Both the position numbers and the translations under genes were made by a program. The notes beneath the pieces were generated by a model. It had not been told where the DNA came from. It did not search any database and worked only from the letters and a program-made list of their open reading frames with translations. From the NCBI GenBank assembly GCA_024231855.1, contig JAAEQD010000375.1, positions 1 to 64,000 of the forward strand: a stretch of 64,000 nt of DNA. Direction: 5' to 3'. The DNA is from Candidatus Zixiibacteriota bacterium (GTDB lineage Bacteria > Zixibacteria > MSB-5A5 > UBA10806 > 4484-95). Of this stretch, positions 1 to 9,240 are shown piece after piece (position 1 is the first letter of the stretch; every line of letters begins with the position of its first letter).

Positions 1-2
1 AC

Positions 3-53
3 TGGAAAGATTGCGCCAACGGGAGCCTTGAAGTAAAACGGAACGATAGATAA
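3..53 (+). other. Possible 3' end of an upstream gene
   Basis: From base 3 one frame reads a short tail (WKDCANGSLEVKRNDR) to a TAA at 51-53. The W-x-D-C pattern faintly recalls the WPNC tails of the two dockerin-like proteins downstream, so it may be the end of a related gene cut by the window edge. A second frame also stays open to a TAA at 34-36, so this is a weak call. Confidence 0.2.
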
Positions 54-76
54 ATGGGAGAGAACGGACATGTCTA

Positions 77-94
77 ATAAATTAGCTAATTTAT
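77..94. repeat. 18-bp perfect AT-rich palindrome
   Basis: Bases 77-94 form a perfect inverted repeat with half-site ATAAATTAG. It lies about 40 bases upstream of the start of the propeller gene at 136. It has no T-run, so it looks more like an operator or a cruciform than a terminator. Function unknown. Confidence 0.4.
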
Positions 95-135
95 ATGTTG
101 AATAAAAGCTTTTCACTTCGTTAAAGGAGGTAGCT

Positions 136-1839
136 TTGAAATCGCGCATTATCTTGATATTATTATCGTACATGTTGCTTACTCTACCATTATCATTTGC
201 GGAGGATATTGATCTAAGCAAACCCTATCCGTTATCACTATTACCATATCCGGGCAAGGGCGTATTAGGGCAATCGGACCAAAATATCATTGCTATCATT
301 GAAAACATTAAAATCAATAGCGATAATACATCCGAATTTCAAAACGAGGAGAATGTCTGTATCAATCCGACAAATACCGATAATGCTGTAGCGGTATGGC
401 GTGATTTCCGTGAGGGCTACCGGCGAGTTGGCGTTGGTTATACTTTCGATGCCGGTCTGACCTGGACTGATGCCCTGATTACCGTTTATCCTCCCTATGG
501 TCGCCAAAGCGATCCCGTTCTATGGGTCGATCGCGATGGTAATTTTTATCTTAGCGGCCTGGACATAGAATGGGACTGGCTTTATTCGGGAATATCCGTA
601 TATAAATCCACCGATGGCGGATTGAGCTGGTCGGCGCCAACCTGGGTCGTTGGCGGACATTATGAATATTTTGAGGACAAGCAATGGTTTGCCATGGATC
701 AAACCGGCAGTTCTGGTGATGGCAATATTTATTGCGTGTGGGACAGATTCAGCGCGAGTCAAAGCTATACCGGCATTGTCTGCGCCACATCTGTAGACAA
801 CGGGTTAACCTTTTCCGAGCCAGTAGCTGTTTCCGCCTACGATTACGACTATGTTCAATGGCCGACGGTAACGGTCGGCCCCACGAGTACCGTTTATGTG
901 GCATGGTATGATCATCGAACACCGCGGCGTATATCATTTGCCAGATCATACGATTACGGCGTTTCGTTTACGCCAGAGCAAGGTATCATTACTTTGGATT
1001 CAGCTTATACAACGCTTAATGGCAGTATTTTATGCTTTCCTTTTCCGGCGATGGCGTGTGATGTCTATCCGGGAAGTGATCACTTTGGGAATCTATACAT
1101 TATTTACGCGGATGGCGAATCGGATTGGGATATCTGGTGCAGACGCTCAGCCGATGGTGGTATCTCCTGGTCAGATAAAGTAAGAGTCAATGATGATCCC
1201 ATGGCTAACGGTTGTGATCAGTTCCATCCCTGGCTCAGTATCGACAACGACGGTGCTATTCACGTCTGTTTTCTTGATCGCCGAGACGATCCGGGTAATA
1301 TGCTATACAATGTTTACTATACAAAATCTGTAGACGGCGGACTGACCTGGGAGGCCAACCAGCGTGTCAGTACCGTTTCCTCCGATCCGGGGCAGGCGGC
1401 CCTGGCCGGGCTTCTGGGCGAATATATCGGAATTTCCGTTTGGAACGGCGAGGTGCAAATGGTCTGGACCGATATTCGCAATTTAAACCAGGATGTTTAT
1501 TCGGCGCGAATCACACCCTCGATTTCGTTAGAGTATCTCCCCGGCGACGTAAACATGGCTAACGGTGCCTGGCCACCACTGGTAATCGGCGGAGATGTTA
1601 CGTATCTCGTAAATTATTTCAGGTCGTTGCCGTCGAGTCAAGCTTGTCTGCTTGATGGTTTCTGGTGCTCGGCCGATGCCAACGGCGACTGCCTGATAAT
1701 CGGCAGCGATGTGACCAGGCTGGTGAACTATTTCCGTGGCCTTTCAGATATTAACTATTGCCCAGATTACGAACCGGCCTGGCCGACACCGGATGATCTG
1801 CCGGAAGACGCCCCGCAAGACTGGCCAAATTGCGAATAA
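136..1839 (+). CDS. Secreted sialidase-like propeller protein with dockerin-like C-terminus
   Basis: An exported protein of 567 residues. It starts at TTG, chosen because a strong AAAGGAGG lies at 123-130 and residues 1-22 form a signal peptide ending in SFA. The body has about six Asp-box (BNR) motifs, for example STDGGLSW near residue 157, SADGGISW near 336 and SVDGGLTW near 396, the signature of six-bladed sialidase-type propellers. I see no clear set of sialidase catalytic residues, so an enzyme activity is not claimed. Residues 471-567 are a two-part dockerin-like module: GDVNMANG...GGDVTYLVNYFR, then ADANGDCLIIGSDVTRLVNYFRG, with a Trp-Pro-Asn-Cys tail. Such modules bind calcium and usually attach proteins to a partner. 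The final 40 residues are almost identical to those of the next gene. Probable role: surface or secreted carbohydrate-binding protein. Confidence 0.8.
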   Translation: MKSRIILILLSYMLLTLPLSFAEDIDLSKPYPLSLLPYPGKGVLGQSDQNIIAIIENIKINSDNTSEFQNEENVCINPTNTDNAVAVWRDFREGYRRVGVGYTFDAGLTWTDALITVYPPYGRQSDPVLWVDRDGNFYLSGLDIEWDWLYSGISVYKSTDGGLSWSAPTWVVGGHYEYFEDKQWFAMDQTGSSGDGNIYCVWDRFSASQSYTGIVCATSVDNGLTFSEPVAVSAYDYDYVQWPTVTVGPTSTVYVAWYDHRTPRRISFARSYDYGVSFTPEQGIITLDSAYTTLNGSILCFPFPAMACDVYPGSDHFGNLYIIYADGESDWDIWCRRSADGGISWSDKVRVNDDPMANGCDQFHPWLSIDNDGAIHVCFLDRRDDPGNMLYNVYYTKSVDGGLTWEANQRVSTVSSDPGQAALAGLLGEYIGISVWNGEVQMVWTDIRNLNQDVYSARITPSISLEYLPGDVNMANGAWPPLVIGGDVTYLVNYFRSLPSSQACLLDGFWCSADANGDCLIIGSDVTRLVNYFRGLSDINYCPDYEPAWPTPDDLPEDAPQDWPNCE

Positions 1840-1907
1840 TCTTTAGCGGCATGAGCATCGACATACTTTAGTCATACATATGGCATTAGTGTCAAGGTGG
1901 ATTATAC

Positions 1908-1936
1908 TTGACACATACTTATCATTGACATATAAT
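1908..1936 (+). promoter_or_regulatory. Perfect consensus sigma70-type promoter
   Basis: TTGACA at 1908-1913 and TATAAT at 1931-1936 are separated by exactly 17 bases. Two more TTGACA boxes follow at about 1925 and 1941, spaced 16-17 bases. The predicted start near 1943 gives a leader of about 105 bases before the propeller gene at 2049. Confidence 0.7.
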
Positions 1937-2048
1937 ATTATTGACATCATTGAGGGCGGATGTTACAGGCCCATTTAAACAGCTCCATGGTATAAGCACA
2001 AAAGAACAATTCAGTTAACGATTTATCTCGAAACCGTGGGAGGATGAG

Positions 2049-5000
2049 ATGAGAAGGTTTGGTATTGTATCTTTAGTATGTGCATTAGTCCTGATAAGTA
2101 GAGTAAATGCTCAAATCACAATCGATGAAGCATCACAAAAACAAATGGCTATGACAAACCTGGCATCGATGCCATTAACGTTCACCGAGAACCACGGCCA
2201 GTGGGATGAAAAGGCAATGTTTAAAGCCGAAGCCGGCGGCGCTACCTTCTGGTTTTGTGGGGATGAGATAGTCTATGTCTTTACTCGCAATACCGTTGAA
2301 CTGCTCGAAGATGACAGGCACATGATGCCCGATAAGTTTGATAAGCCGCGTTATAAGAAGGAATCTTTTGTGATAAGGGCTCAGCTTATTGGCGCTAATC
2401 CAGATGCTCAGATCATCGGTGAAAATCGTCTCTCCCATAACTGCAATTATTTCTATGGTAATGATCAGTCGAAATGGCATACCGATGTCCCGAACTATTC
2501 ATCGATAACCTATAAAGATATCTATCCCGGCATCGATTTGAAATATCATGGCAACGGTAAGGGCATGAAATACGATTTCATCGTGCATCCCGGCGCGGAT
2601 ATCTCGCAGATACAGATTCGCTATGAAGGTGCAGACTGTCTGGCAATTACTCCTAACGGCGATCTTGAGGCAACAACCTTATTTGGCCCTATCCATGAGA
2701 ACATACCCTCGGTTTACCAGGAGATTGGCCGCGGCAAAAGAGAGGTAACAGGCAGGTATGTTATTACAGCGCCGGGCGTATTCGGGTTTGAGGTAGATAA
2801 CTATAACCCGTCTTTAACTTTAATTATAGACCCGGAGTTAATCTACAGCACCTACTTAGGTGGAGGCAATGATGATTGGGCTTTAGCCATTGCCGTTGAT
2901 GGTTCTGGCAGCGCTTATGTGACTGGAATTTCCTATTCCAGCGATTTTCCCACGGTTAATCCCTATGATGCCAGTTTAAATGGCGTTCATGATGTTTTCG
3001 TGACGAAGCTTTCCCCGGCAGGCAATTCATTGACTTATAGCACATACTTGGGCGGCAGCGATAGTGAGTCGGCCATTGGCATTGCCGTTGATGGTTCAGG
3101 TAACGCTTATGTGATTGGAGAGACCTTTTCCAGCGATTTCCCCACCGTTAATCCCTATGATGGCAGTTACAATGGTGGCGCTTATGACGCTTTCGTAACG
3201 AAGCTTTCCTCGGCCGGCGACTCCTTGACTTACAGCACCTACTTAGGCGGCGATGGTTATGATATTGGCTGGGGCATTGCCGTTGACAGTTCAGGCAGCG
3301 CTTATGTGACAGGATATACAGATGCTACCGATTTCCCCATGGTTAATCCCTATGATGGAAGTTCAGATGGCGATTTTGATGCTTTCGTAACGAAGTTTTC
3401 CCCGGCCGGCGACTCCTTGACTTATAGCACATATTTAGGTGGGAGCAGTGATAATGATTGTGGCCAGGGCATTGCCGTTGATGGTTCAGGCAGCGCTTAT
3501 GTAACCGGAGTGACCTGGTCCAGCGATTTCCCCACCGTTAATCCCTATGATGGAAGTCTCAATGGCTTGAGGGATGCTTTCGTAACGAAGCTCTCCCCGG
3601 CAGGCAATTCATTGACTTACAGCACCTACTTTGGCGGCGACGATATTGATGAAGGCTTCGCCATTGCCGTTGATGGTTCAGGCAGCGCTTATGTGACAGG
3701 ATGGACGCAGTCCAACGATTTCCCCACGGTTAATCCCTATAATGGAAGTTTCAGTGGTATTGGGGATGTTTTCGTAACGAAGCTTTCCCCAGCAGGCAAT
3801 TCATTGACTTACAGCACCTACTTGGGCGGCAGCAGTGGTCCTGATTTTGGCTATGCCATTGCCGTTGATGGTTCAGGCAGCGCTTATGTGACTGGAAAGA
3901 CTCGGTCCAATGATTTTCCCACGGTTAATCCTTATGATGGAAATTTAGATGGCTTTTCTGATGTTTTCGTAACGATGTTATCCCCGGCCGGTAACTCCTT
4001 GACTTACAGCACCTACTTGGGCGGAAGCAGTGATGATGAGGGCTTTAGTGTTACCGTTGATGGTTCAGGCAGCGCTTATGTCACTGGATGGACTCAGTCC
4101 AGTGATTTTCCCACCACACCCGGTGCCTATAATACAACTTACATTGCCAATGAGGATGTTTTCGTGGCGAAATTTGTGGGCGAACCGCAGGACAGCATGC
4201 AGGTTAGCATGTGGAAATGGGATCAATTACCGGACACGACCGGCTGGAATGTCAACGCTACGTGGCCAAAAGTTTTGGCGGATGATTGGCTATGTACTCA
4301 AACCGGTCATGTCAAGGATCTTCATTTTTGGGGATCATGGATGCATGGTGAAGCCGGCGAGATCGACAGCTTCCTGATAAGTTTCCATGACGATATCCCT
4401 GCCTATCCGCATCCGGATAGTTTTAGTAAACCGGAGATGCCGCCATTGATGCAATTCACTATCCCTGATTATATGTTTACGAGCCGGCATATCATTACTG
4501 ATACGCTGGAGGGCTGGTACGACCCAAACGAAGGCGAATATATATCTTTTGACCATTCCGATTTTTACGCCTATGAAATCTACTTGCCAGATTCATTTTG
4601 GTTTTGGCAGGATTCATCCGATATATACTGGCTGAATATTTCGGCTTTTCTGGATATCTCAGATTACCTGAAAAAATGGGGCTGGAAATCATCTGATGAG
4701 CAATGGAATGACGATGCTGTCTGGTCCGATGACCCGCTTTACGACTGGCAGGAGTTATACGAACCGCCAGGTTTTGATTCATCATTGGATCTTTCGTTTA
4801 TAATTACTTCAGGTGAGGACTCCAGCAATGGAAGTATATACGGGACCAAATTCTGGGATCTGGATGCAGATTGCATAAATGATTTTAACGAACCCGGGAT
4901 CGGTGGTTGGGAAATAAAAATATTATACCCTAATGGGCAGACACAGACAATCAAAACCGCTCCGGATGGTTCATACTGGTTTAAAAATCTAGTCCCCGGT

Positions 5001-6140
5001 CCTTATATTGTTAGCGAAGAACATCTCGCCGGGTGGTTTCAAAATTGCCCGGTGAATGGCACGCCTCATAATGTAATGGTAACAGCCGGCAATTCCGTTG
5101 GGCCCTTCGATTTTGGTAATGCCGGCGGTTGGGTCAACCAACAACTTTATCATAATACTACCGAGCAAACGGCATACGATTTGGTCACGGTGCTGCAAGG
5201 CGAATGGAATGTTCTGGCCGCGATCCATATGCCATTCCCATTCCATTCGGTCACCTATTTCCCACCTCCGCAAGATTATACAGTCATTCGCTGGTGGGGC
5301 GCCCAGGTTGACAGTTGTACCTATGCTAATGGCTGCTTCACGGCAGAGTATGGTAATATTATTACGCAGGCGGGAAAGGCAGTTATAACAAGCTGGTGGT
5401 CGGATATAAATGGACAAAAAACTATTGAAGTGCCCAAGGTCGATGGTAATGCCGGGTGGAATCCAGATCTCGAAGGGTTGCATATAGAAATACTGCATAA
5501 TTGGATTAATTGGGTGGGCCAAGGCTGGCCGATACTGCCAAGCGACGGCCCCGGAGAACCGCATGGTCCAATTACTCTAACCGACTTATATTATGCCGTT
5601 ACAGACATTCAAAGACCTATGGAAGAGCTTAACGATTCGCTTTTTGAAAATCCATCACTTGCCTGGATTCCGCTTTCAGACACGGTCCTAAATTACGGCG
5701 AGATTGCCCCATATAATCTCGGCAATTTGGATAGCAGCGATGTAGTACTGGTAAGATTCTCAATCAGTAGTGAAGGCGAAAGTTCGGATGATATTATCCA
5801 ATTTGTCGCAGGTTTGGTTCCGCTTCCCACTAATAACGAATACCTCCCCGGCGATGCCAACATGCCCAACGGTATCTGGCCGCCTTCAGTTATTGGCGCT
5901 GATGTGACCTACCTGGTAAATTATTTCCGCGCTTTAAACGGCTCCTGCCTCCTTTACGGCTTTTTCGCATCCGCCGATGCTAACGGCGATTGCCTGATAA
6001 TCGGCAGCGATGTGACCAGGCTGGTGAACTATTTCCGTGGCCTTTCAGATATTAACTATTGCCCAGATTACGAACCGGCTTGGCCGACGCCGGATGATCT
6101 GCCGCCAACCGCCCCATCCGGCTGGCCCAACTGCGACTAA
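2049..6140 (+). CDS. Large secreted SBBP beta-propeller protein with SdrD_B-like and dockerin-like domains
   Basis: A 1363-residue exported protein. The ATG start follows GGGAGGATGAG, and residues 1-21 are a signal peptide ending in VNA. Order of domains: an N-terminal domain typical of SBBP proteins (PLTFTENHGQWD near residue 39); seven SBBP repeats from about 265 to 710, each opening with YSTYLGG and carrying AVDGSGSAYVTG and DFPTVNPYDGS, which should close a seven-bladed propeller; a spacer domain of about 200 residues; a SdrD_B/Cna_B-like domain near 935-1030 (GTKFWDLDADCINDFNEPGI); and a C-terminal dockerin-like module from about 1263 ending in WPNC. The repeats are also very alike at DNA level. 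Likely a cell-surface or matrix protein. It has its own consensus promoter, so it is probably not cotranscribed with the gene at 136. Confidence 0.85.
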   Translation: MRRFGIVSLVCALVLISRVNAQITIDEASQKQMAMTNLASMPLTFTENHGQWDEKAMFKAEAGGATFWFCGDEIVYVFTRNTVELLEDDRHMMPDKFDKPRYKKESFVIRAQLIGANPDAQIIGENRLSHNCNYFYGNDQSKWHTDVPNYSSITYKDIYPGIDLKYHGNGKGMKYDFIVHPGADISQIQIRYEGADCLAITPNGDLEATTLFGPIHENIPSVYQEIGRGKREVTGRYVITAPGVFGFEVDNYNPSLTLIIDPELIYSTYLGGGNDDWALAIAVDGSGSAYVTGISYSSDFPTVNPYDASLNGVHDVFVTKLSPAGNSLTYSTYLGGSDSESAIGIAVDGSGNAYVIGETFSSDFPTVNPYDGSYNGGAYDAFVTKLSSAGDSLTYSTYLGGDGYDIGWGIAVDSSGSAYVTGYTDATDFPMVNPYDGSSDGDFDAFVTKFSPAGDSLTYSTYLGGSSDNDCGQGIAVDGSGSAYVTGVTWSSDFPTVNPYDGSLNGLRDAFVTKLSPAGNSLTYSTYFGGDDIDEGFAIAVDGSGSAYVTGWTQSNDFPTVNPYNGSFSGIGDVFVTKLSPAGNSLTYSTYLGGSSGPDFGYAIAVDGSGSAYVTGKTRSNDFPTVNPYDGNLDGFSDVFVTMLSPAGNSLTYSTYLGGSSDDEGFSVTVDGSGSAYVTGWTQSSDFPTTPGAYNTTYIANEDVFVAKFVGEPQDSMQVSMWKWDQLPDTTGWNVNATWPKVLADDWLCTQTGHVKDLHFWGSWMHGEAGEIDSFLISFHDDIPAYPHPDSFSKPEMPPLMQFTIPDYMFTSRHIITDTLEGWYDPNEGEYISFDHSDFYAYEIYLPDSFWFWQDSSDIYWLNISAFLDISDYLKKWGWKSSDEQWNDDAVWSDDPLYDWQELYEPPGFDSSLDLSFIITSGEDSSNGSIYGTKFWDLDADCINDFNEPGIGGWEIKILYPNGQTQTIKTAPDGSYWFKNLVPGPYIVSEEHLAGWFQNCPVNGTPHNVMVTAGNSVGPFDFGNAGGWVNQQLYHNTTEQTAYDLVTVLQGEWNVLAAIHMPFPFHSVTYFPPPQDYTVIRWWGAQVDSCTYANGCFTAEYGNIITQAGKAVITSWWSDINGQKTIEVPKVDGNAGWNPDLEGLHIEILHNWINWVGQGWPILPSDGPGEPHGPITLTDLYYAVTDIQRPMEELNDSLFENPSLAWIPLSDTVLNYGEIAPYNLGNLDSSDVVLVRFSISSEGESSDDIIQFVAGLVPLPTNNEYLPGDANMPNGIWPPSVIGADVTYLVNYFRALNGSCLLYGFFASADANGDCLIIGSDVTRLVNYFRGLSDINYCPDYEPAWPTPDDLPPTAPSGWPNCD
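2842..4180 (+). repeat. Seven tandem SBBP coding repeats of about 180-200 bases
   Basis: Within the gene at 2049, seven units repeat with strongly conserved DNA, such as ATTGCCGTTGATGGTTC and GGCAGCGCTTATGT. The similarity exceeds what the protein needs and points to recent duplication or ongoing homogenisation of the blades. Confidence 0.8.
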
Positions 6141-6229
6141 AAACGGCGAGGCTAATATATAATCATATCCGTACCGATACCTTATAAGTGGACGGGTATT
6201 ACATTACTATAACGAAAAAGCGTTTTAGC

Positions 6230-6259
6230 TTGACACTCCGCTTGGGGTATATTTATATT
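6230..6259 (+). promoter_or_regulatory. Promoter for the MEMO-AMMECR1 gene
   Basis: TTGACA at 6230-6235, an 18-base spacer and TATATT at 6254-6259. The start of transcription would fall near 6266. This makes an ATG at 6267 leaderless and gives the better-supported ATG at 6342 a leader of about 76 bases. Confidence 0.5.
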
Positions 6260-6341
6260 TTCGATAATGAATTATGTCCTAAAAATAATAGTATTAATAT
6301 GCCTGATTATGGCTTTTATAAACCCTCTTTTGGAGGCTGAT

Positions 6342-7850
6342 ATGAGTAGTGAAACAAGATCGCCGGCTGTGGCAGGTGCCTTTTACCCTGGCGAACCGGC
6401 TGAGTTGGCCAAGATGATAGCCGAAATGCTGGCCGGCGCGGATAAACCTTTCGTGGGCGGTGATATAGTCGGATTGATCTCACCTCATGCCGGTTATGTT
6501 TATTCCGGACCGGTAGCCGCGCACGCCTATAAGTCCTTACAGGGTTTGCAATACAAGGATGTCATCATTGTCGCGCCCAGCCATGTGGAAGCTTTCATGG
6601 GAGCCGCAATATATCCGGGTGATTTTTATAAGACGCCGCTGGGTAAGGTCAAGATCAATAAAGAGCTGTCCGCCGAGCTGGCCACATATTCCAGGCTTGT
6701 CAATCTGGATAACGCGGGACACAGTTTCACTCATCGCGGCGAACACTCGCTCGAGGTGCAGTTGCCGTTTCTTCAAACACTGCTCGGGGATTTCAACCTG
6801 GTAGCCGTGGTCATGGGCAACCAGGATATGGAAACCTGTCGTGGCCTGGCCGAAAGTATCGCCGAGGGCTGTAAAAACAGAGACGATATTTTAATCGTAG
6901 CCAGCTCGGATCTTTCGCATTTCCACGATTACGGCACCGCCTCTGTCCTCGATAACCAGGTTGTCGACCTGGTAGATAATTACGATTACGATAAACTTTT
7001 CGAACAATTACAGCAACGCAAGGTTGAAGCTTGTGGCGGCGGGCCAATTGTGACTGTCATGATGGCCTGTGAGAAACTTGGCGCGGGATCGGCCAAAGTA
7101 GTCAAATACGCCAATTCGGGCGATGTCGCCGGTGACAGATCATCGGTAGTGGGCTATATGGCGGCAATAATCTATAAGGGTGGCCAGGCGGAAAAAGTGT
7201 ATGAAATCAATATGGACGAAACCGATCGTGAGCCAAAAGACGATGATAGCGACGTGGAGGTCAATCCGGCCTCTTCGATCGATTTCGGCCTTACGGAAAA
7301 TGAGAAAAAAATGCTCCTGGATCTGGCTCACAATTCGATAGCGGCAACCCTCAAGGGCGATAATCTTGAACTCGATGAAGCCTATCGGGCCGGGGTATTG
7401 CAGGAGAAACGTGGCGCTTTCGTAACGTTGACAATAAAGGGCAGATTGCGCGGCTGTATCGGTTACATCAAGGGGGTCAAGCCCTTATGCGAGACTATCG
7501 CCGAAATGGCGGTTCAGGCGGCGTTTCACGATCCCCGTTTTACGGCGTTGACTGCCACAGAGTTTGAACTGATTGATATTGAGATTTCCGTTTTAACGCC
7601 GATGACAATAGTAAAGGACCAAACTGAGGTAGAGGTGGGTCGTGATGGATTATACATGGTTCATGGATATAATAGCGGACTTTTATTACCTCAGGTGCCC
7701 GTTGAAAATAACTGGGATAAGCTAACGTTTCTCAGTCAAACATGCTTGAAAGCGGGATTGTCTCCGGATGCCTGGAAACAATCCGAAACTCAAATATACA
7801 GATTTCAAGCTGATATATTTGGAGGTAAGACAACATCACCAGACAAATAA
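6342..7850 (+). CDS. MEMO1-AMMECR1 fusion (AmmeMemoRadiSam proteins B and A)
   Basis: Two families that normally pair as separate genes are joined. Residues 1-270 are MEMO-like: the family opening SPAVAGAFYPGEP, LISPHAGYVYSGP and SSDLSHFHDYG. This fold is related to extradiol dioxygenases. Residues 320-500 are AMMECR1-like, with RGAFVTLTIKGRLRGCIGYI and HDPRFTALT. The biochemical role of the pair is not settled; a radical SAM partner usually completes the system and is not in this window. I chose the ATG at 6342 because GGAGG lies 5 bases upstream and the protein then begins as the family does. An in-frame ATG at 6267 would add 25 mostly hydrophobic residues, and that version would be leaderless and possibly exported. 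A GGAGG inside the last codons serves the next gene. Confidence 0.85.
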   Translation: MSSETRSPAVAGAFYPGEPAELAKMIAEMLAGADKPFVGGDIVGLISPHAGYVYSGPVAAHAYKSLQGLQYKDVIIVAPSHVEAFMGAAIYPGDFYKTPLGKVKINKELSAELATYSRLVNLDNAGHSFTHRGEHSLEVQLPFLQTLLGDFNLVAVVMGNQDMETCRGLAESIAEGCKNRDDILIVASSDLSHFHDYGTASVLDNQVVDLVDNYDYDKLFEQLQQRKVEACGGGPIVTVMMACEKLGAGSAKVVKYANSGDVAGDRSSVVGYMAAIIYKGGQAEKVYEINMDETDREPKDDDSDVEVNPASSIDFGLTENEKKMLLDLAHNSIAATLKGDNLELDEAYRAGVLQEKRGAFVTLTIKGRLRGCIGYIKGVKPLCETIAEMAVQAAFHDPRFTALTATEFELIDIEISVLTPMTIVKDQTEVEVGRDGLYMVHGYNSGLLLPQVPVENNWDKLTFLSQTCLKAGLSPDAWKQSETQIYRFQADIFGGKTTSPDK

Positions 7851-9124
7851 AGAATTTTAAGGCTCCCAAAAAGAATCTTCTGTTCCGGATATATGTTTTC
7901 AGCCTTCCGGTAATCCTGGCCGGGGCAATATTCTTGTTTACCGGCAGTATCTTTCAGGAAAACTATTCCATCGTTGAAAAAATGGAAGAGCCGATCGAAC
8001 CGGAAAGCGAAAATATTGAGATTTCGGCTATCTACTCCGGAAAGCTCCACAAAAATAGCTCATTATATACCGAACTGCTCCATCAGGATGTGCCCAAAGC
8101 CGCCGTGGCCAAGATAACAACCCGGTTTTCCGAATTGTTTGACCTGACAAATTCTCATCCGGGTGATGAATTCAAGCTGTTCCTTCTGCCCGGCGATTCG
8201 ATACTGGCGTTTGAGTATATCACCAACGATTTGAAAAAATACCGACTGGAAAGTGCCGGAAGTGGCTATATCGATCGGGTTACCGAGGTGGAACTCGAGA
8301 AAAGGATCGAATATGCTGAAGCCGTTATCGAGACCAGCTTGTGGGCGGCATTAAACGAAGTCTTGCCCGATCATGAATTGTTCACCAGGATTACGGATAT
8401 CTACGCCTGGGAAATAGACTTCTTGACTGAATCACGAGTGGGAGATACATTCAAGCTCGTCTTTCAGGCGTTTTACAAGGATGGCGAATTTATCAAGTGC
8501 GGCGACGTGCTGGCCGCCGAATATATATTATCCGGAACGCCGCATCGGGCTTTCCTGTATACCGATCCTGATGGATACACCGACTATTATGACGAGAACG
8601 GCTACTCTTTAAGGCGGGCGCTTCTCAAATCGCCTCTGAATTACCGTCGAATCTCGTCGGGCTATTCTCATAGCCGGCTTCATCCGATCTACAAAATCTA
8701 CCGGCCGCATCTCGGAATTGATTATGCCGCTAAAAAAGGCACACCGGTAGTTGCCGCCGGTGATGGTATCGTGAAAGTGAAAGGCTGGGTTAACGGATTC
8801 GGTAATTACGTAGAAATACAACACGAGTATGGATTATCCACAGGCTATGGTCATCTTAATGGCTTTGCCAAGGGGGTTGTTGAGGGAAGACGGGTTCGCC
8901 AGGGACAGGTTATAGGTTATGTGGGCGAAACCGGGGTGGCCACCGGACCTCATCTGGATTATCGGGTTAAAAAAGATGGCAACTATGCCAATCCACTCAG
9001 AATGACAGTTCCGGCATCATCGCCGGTTAAGGCGGATTACCTGCCCAACTTCCGGGATATGACGGGCGAGTTGGCTAAAGACCTGGATAAGCCGGTCGAG
9101 CGCAAGTTATATGTGTTGAATTAG
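7835..9124 (+). CDS. Membrane-anchored M23 (LytM-type) peptidase
   Basis: A probable murein endopeptidase of the periplasm. The C-terminal 150 residues are an M23 domain: PHLGIDYAAKKGTPVVAAGDG supplies the first His and Asp, GYGHLN follows, and the final motif is GPHLDYRV. The usual H-x-H is H-x-D here, so one zinc ligand is changed. The first standard start codon in frame is a TTG at 7934, but it lacks a Shine-Dalgarno sequence and would cut through a hydrophobic helix. The frame stays open upstream and encodes a basic stretch (KNFKAPKKNLLFR) plus a membrane segment (about residues 19-36). An ATC at 7835 sits 9 bases after GGAGG (7821-7825), so I propose this rare start. It overlaps the preceding gene by 16 bases, which suggests translational coupling. 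Confidence 0.75.
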   Translation: MTRQIKNFKAPKKNLLFRIYVFSLPVILAGAIFLFTGSIFQENYSIVEKMEEPIEPESENIEISAIYSGKLHKNSSLYTELLHQDVPKAAVAKITTRFSELFDLTNSHPGDEFKLFLLPGDSILAFEYITNDLKKYRLESAGSGYIDRVTEVELEKRIEYAEAVIETSLWAALNEVLPDHELFTRITDIYAWEIDFLTESRVGDTFKLVFQAFYKDGEFIKCGDVLAAEYILSGTPHRAFLYTDPDGYTDYYDENGYSLRRALLKSPLNYRRISSGYSHSRLHPIYKIYRPHLGIDYAAKKGTPVVAAGDGIVKVKGWVNGFGNYVEIQHEYGLSTGYGHLNGFAKGVVEGRRVRQGQVIGYVGETGVATGPHLDYRVKKDGNYANPLRMTVPASSPVKADYLPNFRDMTGELAKDLDKPVERKLYVLN

Positions 9125-9240
9125 GCTTATCGAACTATCTGAAATCAATTGGCCGAACAGGCTGTTTTTACGAGAAAATATTATAATTTGTAGAAATGAT
9201 GCTTGAAATCTCTATTTATTTTTATTAGCTTAAATAAGAT

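Noticed and set aside
2842..4180. Tandem repeats as a CRISPR array or mobile element
   Set aside because: The repeats are in frame and encode SBBP propeller blades; there are no unique spacers.
4989..5564. 191-codon minus-strand frame in the large propeller gene
   Set aside because: Shadow frame opposite the SdrD_B-like and following domains.
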